From Phoronis australis (Eukaryota > Phoronida > Phoronidae): 64,000 nucleotides of DNA. Under the pieces are notes generated by a model. That model did not search any database and had not been told where the DNA came from. It saw only the letters and a list, made by a program, of their open reading frames with translations. Positions within the stretch are counted from its first letter, which is position 1, and each line of letters opens with the position of its first letter. The stretch spans positions 9,546 through 73,545 of the forward strand of contig NMRA01000187.1 of NCBI GenBank assembly GCA_002633005.1. Reading direction: 5' to 3'. This document shows, one piece after another, positions 1 to 9,129 of this stretch. A program made the position numbers and the translations under genes.

Positions 1-26
1 CCCCCCCCCCGTAGATCCGCCTCTGC
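1..26 (+). mobile_element. Right terminus of a hAT-like MITE
   Basis: The window opens with a C-run followed by gtagatccgcctctg. This matches the ends of other short elements here (50640-50786, 56848-57005 and possibly 62785-63766), whose tips read GGCGGAT followed by a G-run when viewed from outside. Only the right tip is present, so the assignment rests on similarity to those copies. Confidence 0.35.
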
Positions 27-233
27 ATTGTACAAAACACTTATTATACATAACAATAATGTACTATTTACAAATGTTGGCCCCTTGCATCATCAGATGA
101 CTCCCAGCTGGGGATCAAAGCGATTTCATGGCCATCACCTGCGTCTACTAAATGCCAGTTAGCGTCTCTCAGTAAAATCGCATGCAGCCAAGATAAGACC
201 ATCAGATATTAAACTCATGGTAGAAATTCTTTA

Positions 234-292
<59 letters not shown>

Positions 293-1226
293 CACGGTCG
301 CACTCACATAAAATCATATCTGACGAACAGAGTACTTCACCGTGTGAACAGTGAGGAATCTGTTCCTGGCACTAGAGTGTTGGTGTTTTACGTGGCACGG
401 GTATGGGGATTTGTACTGTGGGTTTTGTATCTGCTGGTTTAAGATTGAGGTTTGGAGAATGGTAGTTTAATTTAGAGATGCAGCCATGGAATCGTTACTA
501 CCCCCTGCCCTAGGTTCAGTACTCTATCACAAACCCAGGATATTGAACATCACAATGTCAGAATGTCACGCAGGAAACTTATTTCTCGTAAGCAATTGAT
601 GTCGTCGTTTGTACGAAATCGTACATCTACGTGTTCAACATAATCTCCCCGACGAGGAAAAGGTAAAAACCAAGCTTGACGAAATCATGAATCACTATGA
701 CTCGACCTCAGGTTTGAAATTAAACACATCTCACAAGGATTAGTATAGACAAGTACAAGGCTACGTTGCCTTCAAATGACTCATGATAGCGACATAAAGT
801 TGAGAGAATTGAGGTTCAGAACAAATTAAACTAGTTGTTGTCGAGTAAAAATCAAGCACTATGCTTTCCAAATGTGTACCCGTTCTGATTCCTTGTGTTA
901 AGCTGACAACTTCAAGTCCCAAAACACCTAACTCACCTCGATCGTTGTGCTGAACATCTTGCTCTTCCGTCAGCTGGTTCGTGTGCATTATGGGTAATCT
1001 CTCGCCGCATAAATAATGATGTTTCGCTGAAAGTGTACACAACATGACTCTAGTACCTCAAAATAAATTTTGTTATATCTTACTTGATTTCAGTGCCTTT
1101 AGGGCACAGCTCATAAAGAAACTCGAAAAAATTGAGAAAATAATAATCATGTACAACGTCATGGGTTGAATCCAAGTCGTTCGCCATTCTGTTCGGATCA
1201 GAGACAAAGTGTATAGAGTGAAGTGA
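27..1226. other. Non-genic stretch
   Basis: No conserved reading frame or RNA gene was recognised. It contains the AC microsatellite described separately. Short open frames here have no protein-like composition. Confidence 0.5.
237..290. repeat. (AC)n microsatellite
   Basis: 27 uninterrupted AC dinucleotides. Confidence 0.98.
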
Positions 1227-1259
1227 AAGCAAAGTACATTTAGCGTCGAGAAGGTTCGT

Positions 1260-1492
1260 AGAGGGATCAAAAGATCTGTTTCCGGAGGCTGCAGCAACAG
1301 CAGCCAGGCGGAAAACGTCTCGGTGTTCCGAAGGACACCAAAGTTACGCAGAAGTGCCATCGCTTCGCGCGCCGAACGAGAGTGTGGGACCTCATCGTGG
1401 ACCAAGCGATTCGGTCCGGGTCCACTCTGTGTTCTGCCCACTTTGAGGACTCGTGTTTCGACTCCAGTCACAGAAGATGTTACGATAAAGGC
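1260..1492 (+). pseudogene. THAP zinc-finger domain, frameshifted
   Basis: Two plus-strand frames together read as one THAP domain, a C2CH zinc-dependent DNA-binding fold shared by P-like transposases and host regulators. The first frame gives GGCSNSSQAENVSVF, the N-terminal half. After about 1328 the match jumps frame to PKDTKVTQKCH, a tryptophan in RVWDLIV, then LCSAHFEDSCF, the signature second half with its Cys-x2-His pair. The domain ends with KGLFQ and a stop at 1490-1492. Breaks: the frame change at the expected FPKD position, and serine where the first zinc cysteine belongs. This looks like transposon debris or a dead gene rather than an active protein. A sequencing error could explain the frameshift but not the lost cysteine. 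Confidence 0.6.
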
Positions 1493-1537
1493 CTGTTTCA
1501 ATAAAGGACAATATTTATCATTCAGAAACATCGGCTC

Positions 1538-1786
1538 TTAATTCAGGATCGTCTGTTGGACGACTGGGTTGACTCGCCGAGCCCGAGGCCGCTTCTCTCG
1601 CGGGAGGATCCAGTTCATAAGGCTCAAATTAGAAAAGTACGCAGCCGGAAGCACATTAAACTTGTTCTCGCTTTCGTGCAACCCCATTTCCTCATTCTGG
1701 CCGCCATTCCCGTACGTTTCTTCATAGTATTCATTCAATTCTTGCTCATAATCGTCGTCGCTTTCAAATTCACTGCTCTCCGCCAT
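1538..1786 (-). CDS. Unrecognised acidic N-terminal exon
   Basis: An 82-codon frame opens with an ATG in a good context (A at -3, G at +4). Its product starts MAESSEFESDDDYEQEL and is strongly acidic and tyrosine-rich, then turns basic (REKRPRARRVNPVVQQ) before a stop. The composition is more protein-like than chance frames nearby. The basic tail faintly recalls the start of Harbinger-type nuclease proteins, but the match is too short to assign. It converges on the THAP pseudogene at 1260-1492, an arrangement seen in two-gene DNA transposons. It may be a first exon, or half of a dead transposon. Confidence 0.35.
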   Translation of the reverse strand: MAESSEFESDDDYEQELNEYYEETYGNGGQNEEMGLHESENKFNVLPAAYFSNLSLMNWILPREKRPRARRVNPVVQQTILN

Positions 1787-2454
1787 TGTTCAGTGCTAGT
1801 CACTGATCTCTTGTGTTCAACCCATGACGTCACATGGCGGGAAATGTGAAAATTGGCAAAATTGAAAGAAAAATCAAAATTTCGAGCTAATTACACAAGA
1901 TAAACATGGGTTCAGCTAAATTTTACGTCATACAATTATTCTGTGGCCACCGGTAATTCAAAATGTGCAAAAATCCATGGTGTGTACTGTTGAAGGTCCC
2001 CCCACTTTTTATAAATTATAAAAAATTAATAGTAAAATAACAGGAGTGTGTAGATTGCTGTAATTTCCGAAAAGTGTTAATTTTAATATCTTTCAACTGA
2101 TACACCTCATTTTGTGATCTAAATCGGTGAAAGTAAAGGAAATAGTATCTTTAAGCAGAGGTCTGAAGACCCATTTTCAGTTTAGCACACAGATGCATTA
2201 ATTTTCTAAGGGCGCATGGAAGGCAATTCACATTTTGTCACGCGAGTCGTTAAATTATTGCTGTAGCCTGTTTTTGACAGATTCAATTGGGAACCCCGCC
2301 GCTGAGATCCGAAACAACGGAATTTCGCGTATTGAATGGTACACCACGGATTACGCCTTTACGCTTTCAGGGACTTTATTTCAGTTAAATTTTAAGTAAC
2401 AAAAATACTTTTATCACACAAGCCTATGTATTTGTTGAACAATACATCACCTGG

Positions 2455-2494
2455 AAACTTTTCTCTTTTTTGTCATTGGTCATTCCAAGCCCTG
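2455..2494 (+). mobile_element. Right end of hAT-like element (copy 3)
   Basis: It ends in cattccaagccctg after a T-rich tract and tgtcattgg, the same as the right ends at 9665 and 20465. No left end with cagggcttggaat was found upstream, so this copy is truncated or solo. Confidence 0.6.
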
Positions 2495-4512
2495 GCTTTG
2501 CGTGTGATAGTGGAGGTTTTCAGAGCCAAATTTATTCACTTTTCGATAAACGCATGGAAATTGGTGTACTTGTCAATTATGATGTGCGTATCACAATTAA
2601 GCTTAACTACCCATCGCCATTACCATGTTACAGGGCTGCTGTCGCCTTTTTCATTGAAAATTATTTCTTACATAAACTCCTTGCTACTCTTTGTGTATAA
2701 TTAAATGAGTTAAAATTATGATTTTACATTTGAAAAAAAAAACACCTGGTATAGTTTCTACATAATTGCAGGCGGCCTGGTGCACATTCTACCAGATGTG
2801 CGCTGAGTGCTTAGATGGGACCATTGCACTGATCACTTGAAACCATTTTATGCTGTATACTTAAAACCGAGCTGAAGAGCTAGAGACATGACTAGTGCCA
2901 AACTGTGTGTCCCTATGAGACTCGAAACCCACGACTTTGAGCAAAGGAATTAAGCTGAGCACTTATCTCACTATGTCACTCTGTCTCTTCAAACTTTACA
3001 TCAAACTTTATTTAGTGGCCTCCATTCTTACTGGTTTATCAAAAAAACTAGGCTTTGTCCTTAACTAGTAAAAGTATATACTTACCGAAAGAAAAAAAAT
3101 CGGGGAATACACAAATATTTTTTATATTTATGTGCCATTATTATCATCATTATTATTACTATCATTATGTTAACACCCGTTTTAAGTCAAAATTTCATGT
3201 TTAAGAAAGGTACATTCATAGCAATATAACCCCTCGGTCTATTGTAATGAAACCCTCTTTCAATGAAAACTTCACCAGTTACCAAAAAACGCTGTTAGGA
3301 ATTTTCGGATTAGCCCTTTAGTTTGATTTTATGACAAATCAACTCGCAAAACGTACAGTATTCTTTTTGGAAAAAATGGACGTCGTATCGTCTTAGTTGC
3401 GTTATGCAAAAACTAGGCCATTATATTGTTTTTGAGATTGATTAAAAATATCAAGTTTGGAAAATTTCAGCGATATCCACAAAAGCTGTTTTCGTGGATT
3501 CGTGTTCCTAAGTTCAAATTAAGTCGATTTTCCGAAGCCTAGAAAAAGCCGATTATATGGCAATACGTGAAAATCTCAAGGACTTCGGTTAATTATTCGG
3601 TGAAAACTTGTTTTTGGTCAGTGTAACCTATACATCCTTTATCCGTTTTCATTATTTCAACTAATCATTCGCGCAATGTAAACTGAATCTGCAGTGCTTA
3701 ATTAACTTAATTATCACAAAAGCGTTTTATCAGTCAAGTCAATTCACAATCCATCGAATCCAACTAGGTCGTGCTGGCGGGGCCAGCATATTAAGTGGGA
3801 CAAGCTGGTGTATTGTGGTCCACTTTAAAGTAGGTCAACATTTCATTTTTATACACACCAGTCGCCGGGAGATTTACATGTAACCCCAAGTACGAAATGC
3901 ATAGTCGAACCAGTGATTAAAGTGCGTCGCGAGCATGAAATTGAAACGGCAAAGTGTCAAATTGCTTATCAAAATAAAGAACTTGGGTGAGGATTTATCT
4001 CTTCACAACTTGCGGTGTTCGTGAACACCACGTCACGGGTGTGAGGCGAAGCGTCACTTCACTTTTCCACTGTTTTGTCCAAAATTGGCTGATTTTTTTT
4101 TATTTTACAATCTTGCAGTAAGAGAAGATCTTGACAGGACCGATCCAGAAATATCAGTTCCAAATTGTGTTTTATTACAGAACGGTTTTCAGTCTCTTCA
4201 AGAGTTTTAAGTACTCACACGAAAGTTTTGAAAGAAAACAAATCGGATGTTCAGTCGTGATGACGTATCTGCTACTAAATGACGCGAGTTGGACCCGACA
4301 TAGAAATGCACAGGTCACATCACTTTTCCAAAAATCTTGCAGGCTTTGGTCGATTCTCGTAACCACGGGGCAATTTAGCAATTGAAATGTTTACTAACTT
4401 GGTGTGCTTCGACAACATTTGCACCCACTGTATGTTCCTGGGGAGTTTAATCAGTGAGCTTTGCGACTGACAAGGTCTATGGCCAGGTAATAAATTTTCG
4501 AAGTGCTAAGTA

Positions 4513-4532
4513 ATTTACGGAGCTCCGTAAAT
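4513..4532. repeat. Perfect 20-bp palindrome
   Basis: attta-cggag-ctccg-taaat reads identically on both strands. No attached element was recognised. Confidence 0.9.
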
Positions 4533-4720
4533 CCGTTTTTAGTTTTGGCATTTTTATTTTATTTGACTGGGTTAATAACGTCAAAATGACGTCACGTTAA
4601 GTATTTTCAGTTCATATACTTTCATAGCTATGCCCGTCCTCTCCCCCCACCAACCGCTGTAACATTTGCGGTGCAGACTTGGACACATTTCAACGTAATA
4701 TGAAAACGCTACCAAATATT

Positions 4721-4734
4721 TTTATTACTTTATT
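4721..4734 (-). promoter_or_regulatory. Poly-A signals of the arylsulfatase gene
   Basis: On the minus strand AATAAA occurs at 4729-4734 and again at 4721-4726, within 30 bases after the arylsulfatase stop codon. This implies a very short 3' UTR. Confidence 0.6.
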
Positions 4735-4750
4735 GTTCAGCGATTTGACA

Positions 4751-4923
4751 TTAACACCATCCGGGTGACCACACCCCATTAAAGTTTTCTGGGTTTGAGG
4801 CTGGAGACACCGGCGGGAAGTTGGCGGGTACCATCTCCATGACGTATTGGTTCAGGCGTTCGCGCATTCTCTTGGCCACCTCAGGTTTTTCACTGATAAG
4901 ATTCACTCTCTCCTCTGGATCCT
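4751..4923 (-). CDS. Arylsulfatase, last coding exon
   Basis: Read on the minus strand, a CAG acceptor (4924-4926) is followed by two bases finishing a codon, then DPEERVNLISEKPEVAKRM and a tail with VPANFPPVSP and GVWSPGWC before TAA at 4751-4753. Arylsulfatase B/I/J-type proteins end this way: the DPxExxNL turn, a helix, a proline-rich VPxxxPP segment and a terminal GxWxP motif. The family hydrolyses sulfate esters in lysosomes or outside the cell; the catalytic formylglycine site lies in upstream exons. Those exons should lie at higher coordinates on this strand, but none was recognised, so the gene either overlaps the oppositely oriented FPGS locus or this is a leftover terminal exon. The intact frame and adjacent poly-A signals favour a real gene end. 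Confidence 0.8.
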
Positions 4924-5546
4924 CTGAAAGGCGAAACAGAGGCCACAGTGAAGCAAAGTTCTCAGAGGGGTTAGGCGAAGTTTACATTTACTCCGCCAAA
5001 CTACCGCAGTTAAACTGTTCATTACAAAAAATCTAATCGTCGCAAACAATGTTGTCGTTGTGTGTTACCATTGCTTCAAGTTTCTGTCAAGAGACGCTCA
5101 AGGCCACGTCCAAGACCAGTCTTTACTCTTAGACTACACTGTCCTTCAAGTTGCTGTCAACGGAATGCGCCTTGTCTGAGCATAACTTAAATTTCGATTA
5201 ATGCCAGAAGCTCAGTGCGTTTTCTCTGAATCAGTTAAAATGAATCAGTGCCAAATAGAGTGTGAGAGATCCTTTTTACTAGTAGATCTAGGATGCATTC
5301 AACGAGAGTCACTCACGTGTCAAAACGCGTCAGATCACGTTATTTGAAATACGTCGAGTGACATAAGAATGGAACGCGCCTTGCGTCACCTTAATTGTGA
5401 TGAGTCATTTCGGGCCTGTTGGCGCGTCAATGACGCGATTGGCCAGTTGTCGAACACGTATCAATAGTCTTAAAAGAACCTATCAAAGTTATAATTGTGT
5501 GTTGAACTAACCAATTGCATTGACTTTCCCTCAGATATGACAGGAT

Positions 5547-5771
5547 TTACAATTGTAACAACCAACGGCGTGAAGGTGAACAATCTATTTCAGGTCTCTT
5601 GAACTCTTCTGACGTTCTTAGAGAAAGCTGGATACTACAACAATCATCACTTCCAATACTTTCGCTGTCCAGCCTATTTTCGCTTCTTGGAAGTCCGCGA
5701 ATTTCTTTCAAATGTTTCTGAATTTTTTCGTGTCGTGTCATTTCCAAAGTGTCCGACACGGCAAATCGCAT
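5547..5771 (-). CDS. Small charged hypothetical frame
   Basis: ATG-initiated, 74 codons. The product is charged and serine-rich: MTRHEKIQKHLKEIRGLPR, then RLDSESIGSDDCCS. No domain is recognised and no convincing splice donor follows. The composition is compatible with coding, but the length is within chance expectation. Confidence 0.2.
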   Translation of the reverse strand: MRFAVSDTLEMTRHEKIQKHLKEIRGLPRSENRLDSESIGSDDCCSIQLSLRTSEEFKRPEIDCSPSRRWLLQL

Positions 5772-6811
5772 CTAGGTAGATTACGATTGTTTCAAATAAT
5801 ATGAGTGTGCACGTAAACTTGTCTCTTATAGATCAGTGCGAACTGGGAGGGCAGGTGACTTTTTTGGATGGCCAAGTATCGGCTCAGTCGGCACATCTGA
5901 GTATACGTCATCACTGATCGGACCAAAACGACTTATTTTTTAAACCATAACGTAGAATTGTCGTGAGGACTTGACAGGGACCTCAGGGGTATCGTGCTCC
6001 ACTGATTTATATACACTAGATTGGAAAGGCTTTGCCCAGTTACACATTTTGTGTAATNCCATTAAATTATTCAGCCACTGTCCTTTCAATTCGTATTATT
6101 AATTTGTTTTGACCTTACCACACATGCTAGTAAAATGCATTCAAACATGCCTACTTCGACGCCCAATTTTGTTGCAAAATGGAGGTACAGGTCATAAAAA
6201 GAAAAATGATGATTGAAAAATCTTAAAAAGTGAGGTTTTTCTACATCTCAACAAACCAAACTCATGTGCTAAGTTTCAAAAAATCGGTGATTTTGGGTAT
6301 AGACTCTACCTGTTGGTTTTTATATGGAGTCACTCTTAATGCCTGGGTATGTAGGACAGGGCAGATAGAGTTTACAACCATTGAATTTTGTCATTTTTTA
6401 ACTTTTTTACTTGGGCGGCCATTTTGTTTTCATGTTAAGATTCAAATGCTTCTGGAGGCTACAATTCTTTACGTACAGGACTGGAAAAAGGCACAATTAA
6501 TGGACCGTAAGTGCGTTGCAAGTATATCGGAAATTGTTCACTTGTGGTTAAAGACGACTGAAATATCAGCACTCGCACATGCGCACCTCGATTTCGGGAA
6601 AAAATGTTTTCTCCTGTAGAGGGCGCATTGTAGAACCAATAGCGGATTTGCAGCTCAAACGAACTACGCATTGCGCATGTGCGAGTTACTTCCTGCGCGA
6701 AGGCTCATGGGATAGCTTGTGGTCAGGCTTGTCTTGAGGGGGCTGGATAGTGTGTGCAGTTGGAGTGATTTGCAAACTAAAAAACATGTTTCATTTTTTT
6801 GCTTTATAATA

Positions 6812-7095
6812 CCAAGCAAGTCCTCTCTCTCGTTTGTAAATACAGCGAAGCTATGATCAGTGACCGCGTGACCGAGGGCACGACTGTCTTTCGTCATGTT
6901 CAGTATTGGGGCTATCGGCGTTGATTTCGAAATCCCCTCCGGTTTCAGACAAGTTGNCCAAGCAAGTCCTCTCTCTCGTTTGTAAATACAGCGAAGCTAT
7001 GATCAGTGACCGTGTGACCGAGGGCACGACTGTCATCATGTTCAGTATTGGGGCTATCGGCGTTGATTTCGAAATCCCGGGTTTCAGACAAGTTG
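6812..7095. repeat. Direct duplication joined by one N
   Basis: 6812-6956 and 6958-7095 are near-identical (ccaagcaagtcctctctctc to cagacaagttg), differing by small indels and substitutions. They are separated by a single ambiguous base at 6957. Two haplotypes laid end to end at a contig join is the likeliest cause; a true tandem duplication is possible. Confidence 0.8.
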
Positions 7096-7791
7096 AGAGT
7101 TCTTGGGTTGCTAAACTTTTGTAGCTTTCGCCGTGGATATGCTAGAGACGTTAATTTTAAGAGGAAACTCCGTCGGAATGTTGTTCTCGTGCGTCTTTTT
7201 TCCACCAGGAAAATGTTAGCTGCACACACGATGGTCCATAGGCAATTACATCGCACTGGATGCCGCAGGCATTCAGGGGTGATAGTACATCCTCACAAAA
7301 AGTTACTCATTTCAAAATACAACAAATAAAATCAATACATATAGGAACACGGAGTTATAATTAACACATACCACGACTCTGGATACAATTTAGTCAGCAA
7401 AACTTCAACAAATCGGTGAAAATCTGTCGCGGTTTGCTCAAGTTTCTCTCAGTTACCGGGTGCCATTTTGAGGAAGTTACGTGAAATTACGCATGTTGAC
7501 GAAAAAAACATCCAAGGGACACACATCTTACAAGTTTCACCCGATATCTTCTCATGCTATTTTACAAGTGTCGCACGCTAGCGTCACGCGCTTCGCTCAG
7601 TCTCGCGCTAACTTTTGCCTAACTCGCGTGATTCAGTTGACAAGCTTTGTGGTTATCGCGCACGCGGTGATAAAATTAACGGCAACCAAAAAGTTGACTT
7701 GTAATTCTTCGCCAAAGTCAACTTAATTCTCACAACTAAGCTTCATCAAAGATATGTATAGAAGTAGAAAGAACCAATGATGAAAGTAAGC

Positions 7792-7985
7792 GTTTTTTTA
7801 AATGATAGTTTAAAGTGTAGAATGTATTTTTGACGAGGTGAAAACTCGAAATCGGTAACCCAAATCCGGTCACGGCCCGTTTAAAATANGTTTTTTTAAT
7901 GATAGTTTTAAGTGTAGAATGTATTTTTGACAAGGTGAAAAATCGAAATCGGTAACCCAAATCCGATCACGGCCCGTTTAAAATA
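7792..7985. repeat. Direct duplication joined by one N
   Basis: About 95 bases (gttttttt to cccgtttaaaata) occur twice around the single N at 7889 with only a few differences. This is the same pattern as 6812-7095. Confidence 0.8.
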
Positions 7986-8070
7986 CACGGAAGTAACGAA
8001 ATGAGTACAGAAAGCGAGTGGAAGTATTGTAGCTTCTATATGGCCAACCGAGGGGCTACCTGTTGCCTTC

Positions 8071-8259
8071 TCAGTAGATGGCCCGCGTTGGTTTGAATGC
8101 GCTAAATCTCCCCTTACTCCCAGCTCTCCTAATGTTGTTTACCCATTTTTCACGAAGTTCTTGGTTTGCAGGGAACACATAAAAACTCAGATTTTTATCT
8201 CTCTTGTTGTTTTGGAAGCAGCCAGGAACACAACAAGTGTAAGTTTTCTTCGCGCTCAT
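8071..8259 (-). CDS. THAP-domain protein, N-terminal exon
   Basis: From ATG at 8257-8259 the product reads MSAKKTYTCCVPGCFQNN, then LSFYVFPANQELREKWVNNI, matching the first half of a THAP domain: paired zinc cysteines, the FP motif and the conserved tryptophan. It continues to FKPTRAIY and a stop, where FKPT is also a THAP motif. The second zinc pair (CxxH) is missing. Either a donor is used earlier (GTAAGG occurs just after the RRAG codons) with the rest in another exon, or the gene is broken after FKPT. THAP proteins bind DNA as transcription factors or transposases. Upstream in-frame codons to 8358 lack domain character, so the MSAKK start is preferred. Confidence 0.6.
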   Translation of the reverse strand: MSAKKTYTCCVPGCFQNNKRDKNLSFYVFPANQELREKWVNNIRRAGSKGRFSAFKPTRAIY

Positions 8260-8361
8260 ACCAAGTATTATGCTTGTTACTATGGCTGCTTTCGGAATCC
8301 TGACCACAGCACCCACAATGCACCATTTTAACCTAATTTCAATATGGCGTCGCTGCAAATC

Positions 8362-8842
8362 CGCTATTGACCTATCGCCAGGATTTTGAGTGACGACTTA
8401 TCTGACCCATCAGAACGCAGTACTTTTGGCACACCTTCGTTTCCAAGCCGCCATTTTACCCGACAACAACACGTTGCCGGGTAAAACTTACAGTGTATTG
8501 TTGTTTGTCGACATTTCCATAGGGGGCGGAGCTTGTGATAGGATTTCTTCGGTACACTGAAGCAAGTTCTTTAGCTACAACTACCAAATTCCATCTGCCC
8601 TAATTGAAATAAATACATTTACTTAAAGACATGATCTTATCTAATCATACCGTTGGCTGTTACTATGTGATATCAGAAATTTCTCGAAACTTGGACTACA
8701 AATACAACTTCCATCTCACCCACTTTTACTAACCTCACTTAGCCCCACCTTGCTTGTACTTGGACTACAAATACAACTTCTATCTCATCCATGCAAGTCA
8801 GGGGTTTGTCATCATTGGTCAGTTCTCTTGTTATTGTTTCAG
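8362..8842. other. Spacer upstream of the first visible FPGS exon
   Basis: Intronic to FPGS if the gene extends leftwards. It holds a 22-base direct repeat, acttggactacaaatacaac, at about 8692 and 8759. No exon recognised. Confidence 0.4.
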
Positions 8843-8940
8843 GTTTAGAGTCCTGCTGGTGGCCAGGCAGAGATCAACTCATCAAGAGGCCAGGTGTCAG
8901 TTATTTTCTTGATGGAGCCCACAACTCTCAAAGTATACAG
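8843..8940 (+). CDS. FPGS: Folylpolyglutamate synthase, WPGR / LDGAH exon
   Basis: The exon is bounded by a tttcag acceptor and a gtgagt donor. It encodes ESCWWPGRDQLIKRPGVSYF followed by LDGAHNSQSIQ. The WPGR and DGAHN motifs are hallmarks of Mur-ligase-type folylpolyglutamate synthases, which use ATP to add glutamates to folates in cytosol and mitochondria so that they are retained and used efficiently. The first two bases complete a split codon and the exon ends on a codon boundary. The upstream ATP-binding exons (GTKGKGS region) were not found here. A decayed copy of this exon lies just downstream (8960-9016). Confidence 0.85.
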
Positions 8941-8959
8941 GTGAGTTCACCTTTCCTGT

Positions 8960-9016
8960 GATTACCAGGTAAAGATCAGCTGATCCCAGGTGTAAACTAT
9001 TACTTAAACTTAGCTC
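8960..9016 (+). pseudogene. Decayed tandem copy of the FPGS WPGR exon
   Basis: Twenty bases after the real exon, the sequence translates as PGKDQLI, then PGVNYYLN-LAQ. This parallels PGRDQLI-KR-PGVSYFLDGAHNSQ with a six-base deletion and lost catalytic residues. There is no proper donor. It is most simply a tandem exon duplication that has decayed; chance similarity is possible over this short length. Confidence 0.45.
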
Positions 9017-9129
9017 AGTTAGTCAAAAGGCCACTGGTACAAGTTTCAAAAAAATGTAAAATATTAAAAATTTTGTGGTAAAAAGTTTGAAACTTCTATT
9101 GATTTTTATGCGCCTACATATTTATATGT

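Larger units (their letters stand above)
1793..4720. other. Non-genic stretch
   Basis: No gene recognised. It holds a hAT-like right terminus at about 2455-2494 and a perfect 20-bp palindrome at 4513-4532. The rest is AT-rich without conserved motifs. Confidence 0.5.
4935..8070. other. Largely non-genic stretch with two local duplications
   Basis: It contains a small minus-strand frame at 5547-5771 and two N-joined duplications (6812-7095 and 7792-7985), listed separately. No further arylsulfatase or early FPGS exon was recognised on either strand. Confidence 0.45.
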
